A stretch of 52,870 bases of DNA from Aurantimonas aggregata (GTDB lineage: Bacteria > Pseudomonadota > Alphaproteobacteria > Rhizobiales > Rhizobiaceae): contig NZ_JAAAMJ010000021.1 of assembly GCF_010500835.1 (NCBI RefSeq), positions 1-52,870 of the forward strand. Direction: 5' to 3'. A program made the position numbers and the translations under genes. Below the pieces are notes generated by a model. The model was not told the DNA's origin. It was given only the letters and a program-made list of their open reading frames with translations, and searched no databases. This document shows positions 9,097 to 17,034 of the stretch, piece by piece. Each line of letters opens with the position of its first letter. The first letter of the stretch is position 1.

Positions 9097-9699
9097 TCAG
9101 ATCCAGCGTCGCACGACGCTTCGGTAGTCGAGATAGTCGGGGCCGAACGAGCGCTGGAGGAAGCGCTCCTCGTCCCGGATCTGGATCTCGCAAGCGATCC
9201 AGAAGCTGACCGCGCAGGCGATCATGGCGGGGGATGTAACCGCCACCGCCGATCCAACTCCCATCGCGAGCATTCCCAGAAACACCGGGTTGCGGGACAG
9301 GCCAAATAAACCCGTCGAGACCAATGCATCTGGCGCCGTCTCCGGCAGGCCCACACGCCAGCGCCGTCCCATGGCGCCTTGAGCGAACAGCGTCAGCCCC
9401 TGCCCGGCAACGGCCAGCGCCAGCCCGACGAGGCGGATGACCGCAGCTTCGCCCGCAACGGGTGAGAAGAGCGCCGTTGCGTACCCGGCCGCATGCGCTC
9501 CGAGGGCTACCGCGGCGCCGACGATGGAGCCGGCGAAGAGCAGCCGTGCGAGCCGTTGCCGCAGGCTTGCGCCGAAGCCATAGGCCCGCCCGCCGATCAG
9601 GGACGATGTCCGGCGGGTGGCGATGGCGAGCCACGCCGCGGTGACGGCGAGCACGATCAGCGGTCCATGGCGAAGCAGAAGGTCGGTAGCTTCGCTCAT
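9097..9699 (-). CDS. Isoprenylcysteine carboxyl methyltransferase-like membrane protein
   Basis: A 200-residue integral membrane protein with about five hydrophobic segments and the C-terminal signature of the ICMT/PEMT superfamily: STGLFGLSRNPVFLGMLAMG, then EIQIRDEERFLQRSFGPDYLDY. Family members are SAM-dependent methyltransferases, but bacterial ones next to heavy-metal transporters have no proven substrate. The start ATG at 9699 overlaps the ATPase stop codon (ATGA), so translation is coupled to the ATPase. Bacterial genes of this family are often seen beside metal efflux genes (czcN-like), which fits the neighbourhood. The enzymatic role is inference. Confidence 0.85.
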   Translation of the reverse strand: MSEATDLLLRHGPLIVLAVTAAWLAIATRRTSSLIGGRAYGFGASLRQRLARLLFAGSIVGAAVALGAHAAGYATALFSPVAGEAAVIRLVGLALAVAGQGLTLFAQGAMGRRWRVGLPETAPDALVSTGLFGLSRNPVFLGMLAMGVGSAVAVTSPAMIACAVSFWIACEIQIRDEERFLQRSFGPDYLDYRSVVRRWI

Positions 9700-11876
9700 G
9701 ACGGCCTCCAACCGAGCAGCCGCATGGCGTTGGCGGTCACGAGGACGGTCGCGCCCGTGTCGGCAAGGATCGCGGGCCAGAGGCCGGTGATCCCCATGAT
9801 GGTGGTGACGAGGAACACGGCTTTCAGCCCCAGCGCGATGGCGATGTTCGTCCGGATGTTACCCATGACGCTCTTCGAGAGCGCGATCATGTCCGGGATG
9901 TCCTTCACCCGCCCGTGCAGCACGGCGGCGTCCGCCGTCTCCAGCGCGACGTCGGTGCCGCCGCCCATGGCGATGCCGATGTCGGCAGCCGCCAGTGCCG
10001 GCGCGTCGTTGATGCCGTCGCCGATCTTGGCGACCTTGAAGCCCTCCGCCTGGAGTTCACGGACGATGCGTTGCTTGTCCTGCGGCAGGAGTTCCGCGCG
10101 CGCCTCGATCCCAAGACCCGCCGCAACGGCTTCGGCCGTGCGCCTGTTGTCGCCGGTCAGCATAATGGTCCGGATGCCGGACACCTTCAGGCTCTCAAGC
10201 CCCGCCATCGCGTCGGGCCGGGCTTCGTCGCGCATGGCGAGGTAACCCGCGATCGACCCGGCGACCACCACGACGGACACCGTCTTGCCCTCGGCGTTCA
10301 GCGCCGCGATCGCGTTCTCCTGATCGGCGGTGAGCGCCGTGCGCCAGGAAGCGGCCTGCGGCGATCCGAGGAACACCCGCTCTCCGCCGACGCTGCCCTC
10401 GACGCCCTCCCCGGGAACGGCGTTCGCGTCGAACGTCGGTGGGGTGGGCACCTTGTCGGTCTTTGCTCGGTCGAGGATCGCCATAGCCAGCGGGTGGCTC
10501 GAGCCCCTCTCGAGGGCCGAGGCCAGGGACAGCACTTGATGGGACGAGCGGCTTCCGGGGACGATGTCGGTGACGACCGGCCTACCCGCGGTCAGCGTCC
10601 CCGTCTTGTCGAAAGCGATGGCGGTGATCGTGCCGAGGCTTTCCAGTACCGCCCCACCCTTCATCAGCAGACCGCGACCGGCACCGGCGGAGAGGCCCGC
10701 GGCGATGGCGGCGGGCGTCGAGATTACCAGCGCGCACGGGCAGCCGATCAGCAGGATGGCGAGGCCCTTGTAGATCCACTCGCCCCAGTCGCCACCGAAG
10801 GCGAGCGGCGGGACGACGGCGACGAGGGCGCCGACGACAAGCACGGCGGGGGTGTAGACCTTCGAGAAGCGGTCGATGAAACGCTCGGTCGGCGACTTCG
10901 ACTCCTGGGCCTCCTCCACAAGCCGGACGATGCGCGCGATCGTGTTGTCGGATGCGGCCGCCGTGACCTTCACGCGCAGGACGGATCCGCCGTTGACCGT
11001 GCCGGCGAAGACGGGATCGCCGACGGCCTTGCGCTTCGGGACGCTCTCACCGGTAACCGGAGCCTCGTCGACCTCGCCGGATCCTTCCACCACGGTGCCA
11101 TCCGCCGGGATACGATCCCCAGGACGGACGAGGATGGTCGACCCCACGGCAAGGCTGTCGGCCGGAACCTCCGTCGTCTGGCCGTCCCTCTCGAGGAAAG
11201 CCGTCTTCGGCACGAGGGCGGAGAGGCCCTCGATGCTGGCTCGGGCACGACCCGCCGCGACGCCCTCGAGCATCTCGCCGACGAGAAACAGGAGGACGAC
11301 GGTCGCGGCCTCCTCCTCGGCACCGATGAAGACGGCGCCGATGGCGGCGATGCTCATCAGCGTCTCGATCGAGAACGGCGTGCCGAAGCGGGCGGCGGTG
11401 ATCGCTCGCCAGGCGACGGGTACGAGACCTACCGCGAGTGCGGCCAGAAAGGCGGGACGCTCCAGCGATGGAACGAGGTTGCCGAGTACGTAGGCCGCAA
11501 GGAGCGCGACCCCGCAGGCGGCCGTCAGCTGAGCCTTCCGCGTCCGCCACCACGCCAGTTCAGCTTCACTTGGACCGCCATGGGAATTACTGGCATCCGC
11601 CAGTGCGAGGCCATGCTCGCCGGACGCGTGGTTGGCAGATCCCGAACTGCGTTCGGTCGCGGGCTCGGCACCATAGCCAAGGTTCCGGACCTGCCTGACC
11701 ACCGCAGACCCTTCGAAGCCATCGGCGTAACGGACCCTTACCGTTCCGGCTGACACGGAAACGGCTACGTCCTCGACTCCCGGAATTCGTCGGATCGCAG
11801 TGTCGACCTTGTTGGCGCAGGCCGCGCAATCCATGCCGGTTACACGGTAGCGGCTCTCGCCCTTTGTCGCGCTCAT
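9696..11876 (-). CDS. cadA: Heavy-metal P1B-type ATPase (Cd/Zn/Pb exporter type)
   Basis: A 726-residue P1B-ATPase that pumps soft metal ions out of the cytoplasm across the inner membrane. One N-terminal HMA domain carries GMDCAAC (residues 14-20). The transport motif CPC in LLIGCPCALVIS, the phosphorylation motif DKTGTLT, the SSHPLA histidine-proline motif, TGDNRRT and GDGINDAPAL are all present. The last membrane region has the aspartate of the ZntA/CadA group (ILADTGATVLVTANAMRLL), placing it in subclass P1B-2 (Zn, Cd, Pb) rather than copper exporters. A stretch rich in His, Ser and Gly follows the HMA domain. The ATG at 11876 has AGGAG six bases upstream; the frame is open further upstream without homology. 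It is the first gene of the metal operon and has a MerR-type promoter. Confidence 0.94.
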   Translation of the reverse strand: MSATKGESRYRVTGMDCAACANKVDTAIRRIPGVEDVAVSVSAGTVRVRYADGFEGSAVVRQVRNLGYGAEPATERSSGSANHASGEHGLALADASNSHGGPSEAELAWWRTRKAQLTAACGVALLAAYVLGNLVPSLERPAFLAALAVGLVPVAWRAITAARFGTPFSIETLMSIAAIGAVFIGAEEEAATVVLLFLVGEMLEGVAAGRARASIEGLSALVPKTAFLERDGQTTEVPADSLAVGSTILVRPGDRIPADGTVVEGSGEVDEAPVTGESVPKRKAVGDPVFAGTVNGGSVLRVKVTAAASDNTIARIVRLVEEAQESKSPTERFIDRFSKVYTPAVLVVGALVAVVPPLAFGGDWGEWIYKGLAILLIGCPCALVISTPAAIAAGLSAGAGRGLLMKGGAVLESLGTITAIAFDKTGTLTAGRPVVTDIVPGSRSSHQVLSLASALERGSSHPLAMAILDRAKTDKVPTPPTFDANAVPGEGVEGSVGGERVFLGSPQAASWRTALTADQENAIAALNAEGKTVSVVVVAGSIAGYLAMRDEARPDAMAGLESLKVSGIRTIMLTGDNRRTAEAVAAGLGIEARAELLPQDKQRIVRELQAEGFKVAKIGDGINDAPALAAADIGIAMGGGTDVALETADAAVLHGRVKDIPDMIALSKSVMGNIRTNIAIALGLKAVFLVTTIMGITGLWPAILADTGATVLVTANAMRLLGWRPS

Positions 11877-11905
11877 GGCGCTCTCCTTGCGTCGTCTTCG
11901 ACGCA

Positions 11906-11936
11906 AGCTTACGTCCTCTAGTAGCTAGAGGAGCAA
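11906..11936 (-). promoter_or_regulatory. MerR-type promoter/operator of the metal operon
   Basis: Read on the minus strand, a -35-like TTGCTC (11931-11936) and a -10-like TAAGCT (11906-11911) are separated by exactly 19 bp. Within the spacer lies the perfect inverted repeat CCTCTAG-CTA-CTAGAGG (11915-11931). The over-long 19-20 bp spacer filled by a dyad is the defining design of MerR-regulated promoters, which the regulator untwists when it binds metal. The -10 ends about 30 bases from the ATPase start codon. The natural regulator is the MerR gene at 6799-7233. Confidence 0.85.
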
Positions 11937-12301
11937 GCAGGAAATTATTCGACCGCGTTGGGCGATGGGCGAGGCTCGCTGGCGAGCGGCATCAATATCT
12001 GACTTTCCGCATCAAGAGCAGTTCGGCTTCTTGCCCTCGGTCCCGAACGTGGCAAGGACCGGAGCCGCCGAGTGGTGCAATAGGTGCAATGAACTGGACG
12101 GATGCGTCAGCAGCCGCCTTGCCCACGCCGCCTCGAACGGCGCGGACGTTACCAGGATCGCGTCATGCGCGAGATAAGGCGGCAGATCGGTTGACCGTAA
12201 GCGCCGCGAGCGCTCCACCTTGAAGTCTGTGGAGTAGGCCAGCGTCTATGTTGACGGGGCCGTGTCTGGAATGATGCCCTCGCTTGAGGGGGCGGCGGAC
12301 C
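11937..12301. other. Gene-poor stretch holding a probable IS66 end
   Basis: No convincing gene is seen between the metal promoter and the gene at 12302. A minus-strand frame at 12012-12218 (68 codons) has no recognisable family and no clear ribosome site. At 12197 the sequence GTAAGCGCCGCGAGCGCTCC begins with GTAA, the usual first bases of IS66-family inverted repeats, and may be the outer end of the IS66 copy whose transposase tail lies at 12743-13009. The matching opposite end is not present. Confidence 0.4.
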
Positions 12302-12739
12302 ATGGTCATCCAGGAGCAGCTTCGCGAGAAGATCGAGAAGGTCGAGGCTCTGTATTTCGGCGCCGGGACGGCGGGTGAACGGGACGCTGCGGGGGCTGCT
12401 GTCCTGCGGCTGAAGGCGAAGCTCGCAGAGATCGGCCGGCAGGACCCGCCGGTCGAGATGCAATTCTCGATGCCGGACCCTTGGGCCGTGCGGTTGTTCG
12501 TCGCTTTGTGCCGGCGCTATGGGATCCGGCCCTACCGCTATCGGCGTCAGCGTCGGACGACGATCATGGTGCGGGCGTCGCGGGGGTTCTTCGATGCAGT
12601 GGTCTGGCGCCAGTTCTCCGATATGCACACGGACCTTTGGATGCACTTCGAGGAGACGACGGATCGGCTGATCCGCGAAGCGGTGCATTCGGACACGACG
12701 GACGCCGAGACGGTGCCGACGCCGATCGGCGCCCGCTGA
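12302..12739 (+). CDS. Conserved hypothetical protein, DUF2786-like N-terminus
   Basis: A 145-residue soluble protein. Its first 45 residues (QLREKIEKVEALYFGAGTAG, then a helical alanine-rich stretch) resemble the DUF2786 family, whose function is unknown. The rest (MPDPWAVRLFVALCRRYGIR, YRYRRQRRTTIMVRASRGFF, HTDLWMHFEETTDRLIREA) is basic and mixed alpha/beta, with no catalytic motif that I recognise. It ends only three bases from the convergent end of an IS66 transposase fragment, and a candidate IS66 end lies 105 bases upstream, so it may be a passenger gene of that element. The ATG at 12302 was chosen over an in-frame ATG at 12284 because the family-like sequence begins there. Confidence 0.7.
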   Translation: MVIQEQLREKIEKVEALYFGAGTAGERDAAGAAVLRLKAKLAEIGRQDPPVEMQFSMPDPWAVRLFVALCRRYGIRPYRYRRQRRTTIMVRASRGFFDAVVWRQFSDMHTDLWMHFEETTDRLIREAVHSDTTDAETVPTPIGAR

Positions 12740-12742
12740 CGA

Positions 12743-13009
12743 TCAGGCCGCCGTCTGGAGATCGACGGTCACCGCCGGCTTCCAGTTCCAGGCGAGAAGC
12801 TCATCGATCCGATTGATCGGTGTCCGTCCGGAGACGATCCGCTCCACGACATCGACGAGCCAGAGATAAGGATCGATCTCGTTCAATTTGGCCGTGTTGA
12901 TCAACGAAGCGAGGATTGCCCACGTCTGCGCTCCGCCCTCACTGCCGGCAAAAAGATGATTTTTTCTTCCAAGGGCGATCGGGCGCATCGTCCGCTCGAC
13001 CGTGTTGGA
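12743..13009 (-). pseudogene. tnpC: IS66-family transposase TnpC, C-terminal fragment
   Basis: About 88 residues from the end of an IS66-type transposase remain: NTVERTMRPIALGRKNHLFAG with the conserved NTVER and GRKNHLFAGS blocks, then ILASLINTAKLNEIDPYLW and NRIDELLAWNWKP of the IS66 C-terminal domain. The sequence breaks off upstream exactly at the outer end of a Tn3-type inverted repeat (13010), showing that a Tn3 element inserted in this gene. The catalytic DDE part is gone. Confidence 0.9.
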
Positions 13010-13047
13010 GGGGCTCCGTGGGAATCTCTGCAATGATACCCGCTAAG
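13010..13047. repeat. 38-bp terminal inverted repeat of a Tn3-family transposon
   Basis: The 38 bases from 13010 to 13047 begin GGGGCTCCGTGG and end CCCGCTAAG. A 38-bp repeat running from GGGG to TAAG is the classic end of Tn3-family transposons. The tnpA stop codon (TAG, 13043-13045) lies inside it, as is usual. The bases to the left are IS66 transposase sequence, so 13010 is the true outer edge. No partner repeat was found at the other side, where tnpA is truncated near 15780. Confidence 0.85.
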
Positions 13048-15780
13048 GGAAGAGGAAGTTCCTGGGATTGAAGCGGTTGGCGCGGATCGGGCGGAAGCGT
13101 TCGAGGGGTCGGTCAATCTCGTTCCAGAGGTAGTCGCCCGTGAGCGCGATATGGCTCCAGGGCAGCGGCGCGACCTGGGCGAGGAGATCGCCGGGTATGG
13201 CGACATTCTGGCCCCGCACGAAGCCGACGGCGCGGCTGAGATAGACAGTGTTCCACAGGATGATCGCGTTGACGACGAGGTTGAGGCCGGAAGCGCGATA
13301 GGTCATCGTCTCGGCCATGCGGTTTCGCAGCTCGCCGAGCTGGTGGAGGAAGATGGCGCGCGCGAGTGCATGGCGACTTTCTCCCTTGTTGAGGATGGCA
13401 TGCGAGCGGCGTCGCAGCTTCGGGTCAAGCAGCCAGTCACAGATGAAGATCGAGCGCTCGATCCGCCCGATTTCGCGCAACGCCTGGGACAGCCCGTTTT
13501 GACGAGGCGAGGCGGCGATCTTTTTGAGGATCACGGATGGCGGCACAAGGCCGGAACCGACCGAGGCGGCCAGGCGCAGCACCTCGTCCCAATGCTGTTC
13601 GATGGCCATCATATTGACGCTGCCTCCGATCAGCGGACCGAGCGGAGCATAGTCTGCGCTGGGATCGATCACGAACAGCCTGCGGCTGCCGAGATTTCGG
13701 ATGCGCGGGATGAGCAGGTAACCGAACAGCTGGAACATGGCGAAGACCGTCTCGGTCGCACCAGCGGTATCGGTCGCATGCTCGTGGATCTCGACCGAGC
13801 TTTCGTTGTGGAGGAGCCCGTCAAGGACATAGGGCGCCTCAGTTTCCGACGCCTGGATCAGGCGCGAGAAGAAGGAGGCAAAGCGGTTGGAGAGGAAGCC
13901 GTAGAGCGAGGCGCCAGGCCGGGTGCCATATTTGGCATTATAATCGAGGCTGGCCTCGCCACGTCCGCCGGCGGGAAAGAACTGGCCGTCCGAGGAGGAG
14001 ACGTGACCATCGCCCCAGATCGCAGCGAAGGGATGGGCTTGCTGGGCATCGACCAGCACGGCGGTCGCGGCGGCGTAGGTTTCGGGCCGAAGATGCCGAT
14101 CGACCATCAACATCATCCGGTGGATGGTGACGCCGCGCGAACTCTCGGCCATGCGCTCGGCGCCGGCATTGGTGGCGTCAGCAAGGATCGCGGCCATCAG
14201 CGCGGCCTCGTCGCCCGCGCCGGCACCGGTCCGATAATGGGTGAAGCTGTCGAGGAAGCCGGTCCAGCTGTGGACCTCGGCGAGCAGGCTCGTGATCCGC
14301 ACGCGCGGAACGAGGGTGTAGAGGCGCCGGCTGAGCGCGGTGACCCGGTCCCGTTCCTCCTCGCGGATCGGCGACACCGACAGGCCCTTGTCCGTAATGC
14401 TGGCATCGGGAATCCTGTTGGCGGCAGCCGCTTGGGCGAGCGCCTGCAGTTTCGCATCGAGAGTGGCGACACGCTCGGTGCGCCAGGCGGCGAAGCTGTC
14501 CGGCACGGCCAGGCCAAGGCGCTGCTCGGCGCGCATCACGGCGAAGGTGGAACGCGGCAGGAGATAGTCCTCGAAGCTCCGCCAGGCGCGGCTGCCCTCG
14601 ACCCAGACATCACCGGCCCGCAGCCGGTCACGCAGGTGGACGAGAACCGCCACCTCCCAGGCGTGGGCATCGACGTCGCCGTTGCGCTCGCGGACACGGC
14701 GCCGCCATTTGCGGGTGAGGAAGGAAAGCGGCAGCTGCTGCGGCAGCGGATGTCCCCGGTGGAGGGCGCGCAGCAGTTCGACCGAAGCGAGGATGGGGTC
14801 GTCGGACCGGAAAGACTGGAAGCGGAACGCCTCGAAGACGAGTTTGGCGAGCTTGCGTAACGACTTCCGCCGATCGACGATTTCATCGAGTTCGTCGCTT
14901 CGGCCAGGACCGACCATCCCGGCCGCGACCGTCACGCTGGCCGCAAGCCCATCCCAGCCGATGGTGCCGGCGACCGCGGCCGACAGATCGGCGCCGGTCT
15001 CGCGCGCCTTCATCAGCGCTTGCCCGAGCTGCATGTGACTGACCGCGACGCCGGCGAGGATCGGGGCTCCTTCAGCAGTCGCTCCTTACGGCTAATCTCG
15101 GCCTTGCGCCGGGCGCTGCCGATGAGCTTGCTGAACATGTCGAGCGCAAGATCGGTGATCGCGGCCTGGCGCTCGATCACGAACGCGGTCAGCGTGGCGT
15201 GCCGGCGTTCGGTCGAAAGGCGCAGCATCTCGCGGGCATGGAGGATCCGTGCTTCCTTCGCGATGATGCCATAGCGGTTGGCATGGATGGACTTGCGCCG
15301 TTCGTCGAGGATGCCGGCGCCGCGCAACACCTCCAGCCGCACGATCGCAGCCTTGAGGTTCTTCAGCTTCGCCCCTTCCGGCGCTTCTGCGATCCAGCCG
15401 AGCAGCGTGCGGTCGCCGGCGCGACCGACGATCAGCTGATCGAGCGCATCGAGGGACACCTTGCCCAGTCCCTGGATCAGGTCTCGATAAGCGTGCCTGC
15501 GTGCGGCTGCCCGACCTGCAAGGGCAAGGCGCTCAAGAAGCTCGGCACCGGGAACGAGGGTTCCCTCGTCCTTGAGTTTCTCGATAATGGCCTGAACGAT
15601 CGGGCCGCCTTTCTCCGTGGCTGCTGCCGTGTGCGCAGCGGCCGCAATGAAAAGGCGGTAATCGCCTGCCCGCACAGGACACAGCCCAAGCTCGGCGACG
15701 ATCTCGCGCGCGTGTTCCCGTCGCGTCTCCTCACGCCGCGCATAGAGTTCAAAGATAGCAGGATCGGTGCCAAGCTGGTC
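13043..15780 (-). pseudogene. tnpA: Tn3-family transposase, N-truncated and frameshifted
   Basis: The C-terminal two thirds of a Tn3-family transposase are encoded in one 663-codon frame (13043-15034): SSVEIHEHATDTAGATETVF, FQLFGYLLIPRIRNLGSRRL, the acidic catalytic region around RLFVIDPSADYAPLGPLIGG, RQNGLSQALREIGRIERSIF and GEELRN-type tail (KGESRHALARAIF, ALTGDYLW). A second frame carries the preceding part from about 15780 (DPAIFELYARREETRREHA, typical of the end of DUF4158) down to SRKERLLKE near 15075, where homology moves by one base into the main frame. The first 80 or so residues are missing. Frameshift plus truncation indicate an inactive gene; the main frame could still give a partial protein from ATG 15034. 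One terminal repeat is intact at 13010-13047. Confidence 0.92.
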
Positions 15781-15969
15781 AGGGCCATGACGTTGCATGA
15801 AATGAGCAGACGACAGGTCGATTCCTCCGAAAGCCACGCTAAATGCTATGCATCGGTGGCCGGGCCCAGCGCTCGTGCGGGCCCTGGATCCCACGGCAGC
15901 GTCTCGGTCCGCACGGGACGCTCGATTTGGTTGATTGCGTTTCAACGCGGCATGACAAGGAGCTCGATC

Positions 15970-17034
15970 ATGCCTGACGAGAACGTCAAGTCTGGAGACC
16001 AAAAGGACGCGGAGTCTGAGGTCGAAGGGTTTCGGCAGGACCTCGGGCCGTTCGTGGTGGCTGCCGAGACGACGCGGATGGCCATGGTTTTTACCGACGC
16101 AAAAGAGCCGGACAAGCCGATCTCCTTCGCGAACGATGCCTTTCTCGACCTCACCGGCTATTCGAGAGACGAGGTTCTCGGCCAGAGCTTCAATTTCCTG
16201 ATGGCGCAGGGAGCCGATCCCGACAGCGTTGCCGACATCGAAAGTGCCTTTGACGGCAGCTCCGATGTCGATCCGGAGATCCGCTATCACCGCCGCGACG
16301 GCAGCATTTTCTGGGCCTCGGTCTTTGTCTCCCCGGTGAAGGACGATGCAGGCGTCGTCGTCCAGCATTTCGCGTCGTTCGTAGACGTCACCAGGCATCG
16401 CCGGGAGCAGGATCGGCTTCGGTTTCTGTTGAACGAGCTCAACCATCGTGCGCAGAACACCCTTGCGACCGTCCTGTCGATCATCGGCCGGACCCTCAAC
16501 GGCATGACCGACAGGGAAACGATCGAGACGTTGGAAGGGCGCATACTGGCCCTGTCCAAGACCCACAGCATCCTCGGGGCGCAGGATTGGGATCGCGTCG
16601 GGATCCGAGAAGTCCTCGAGCAGGTCTTAGGACCCTTCGAGTTGGACGATTCTTCGGTGCCACGCTTCTCGATGAAGGGCGATGGCGTTCGCTTGGAGCC
16701 GAAGACGGCGTTGACCCTCGGCATGGTGTTCCACGAGCTGGCCACAAACGCCGTGCGACACGGCGCCTTCTCAGGAGGATACTCCGGCAAGGTCGACATC
16801 TCCTGGCAAGTCGAAGGTGGGCCGAGCGGTGAACGAATGACGCTTCAATGGCAGGAAAGCGGCGGGCCACGGGTCAACCAGCCCAGTCACAAAGGCTTCG
16901 GCTCCAGATTGATCGAGCGCGGCCTGGCGCAAGAAGTGAACGGCGAGGTCAGTCTCGCCTTCGACACGGACGGAGTCGTCTGCCGCATCGTCATGCCGAT
17001 ATCGCAGGAAGCTGGCTGGATGAAGAATGAGTAG
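15970..17034 (+). CDS. LOV-like PAS sensor histidine kinase, HWE/HisKA_2 type
   Basis: A 354-residue soluble sensor kinase. A PAS domain of the LOV group occupies about residues 25-140 (FANDAFLDLTGYSRDEVLG, IRYHRRDGSIFWASVFVSPV). Where photoactive LOV domains have GxNCRFLQ, this protein has GQSFNFLM: the adduct-forming cysteine is replaced by phenylalanine. The kinase part has the HWE/HisKA_2 dimerisation box (LLNELNHRAQNTLATVLSII, His near residue 160) and an ATPase domain with HELATNAVRHGAFS and GFGSRLIERGL. The ATG at 15970 has AAGGAG seven bases upstream. It overlaps the next gene by eight bases, so both are made together. The HWE class commonly feeds the alphaproteobacterial general stress response; the partner here is not shown by sequence. 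Confidence 0.9.
   Translation: MPDENVKSGDQKDAESEVEGFRQDLGPFVVAAETTRMAMVFTDAKEPDKPISFANDAFLDLTGYSRDEVLGQSFNFLMAQGADPDSVADIESAFDGSSDVDPEIRYHRRDGSIFWASVFVSPVKDDAGVVVQHFASFVDVTRHRREQDRLRFLLNELNHRAQNTLATVLSIIGRTLNGMTDRETIETLEGRILALSKTHSILGAQDWDRVGIREVLEQVLGPFELDDSSVPRFSMKGDGVRLEPKTALTLGMVFHELATNAVRHGAFSGGYSGKVDISWQVEGGPSGERMTLQWQESGGPRVNQPSHKGFGSRLIERGLAQEVNGEVSLAFDTDGVVCRIVMPISQEAGWMKNE

Noticed and set aside
9915-11753. Plus-strand open frame of 612 codons opposite the P-type ATPase
   Set aside because: Antisense of a well-conserved ATPase gene; composition is typical of a shadow frame in GC-rich DNA.
13151-14860. Plus-strand open frame of 569 codons opposite the Tn3 transposase
   Set aside because: The opposite strand has recognisable Tn3 transposase blocks; this frame has no known domain.
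15900-15950. General stress response (EcfG-type) promoter before the kinase pair
   Set aside because: A GGGAC...CGTT arrangement exists, but the -35 differs from the GGAAC consensus and the spacing is one to two bases too long.
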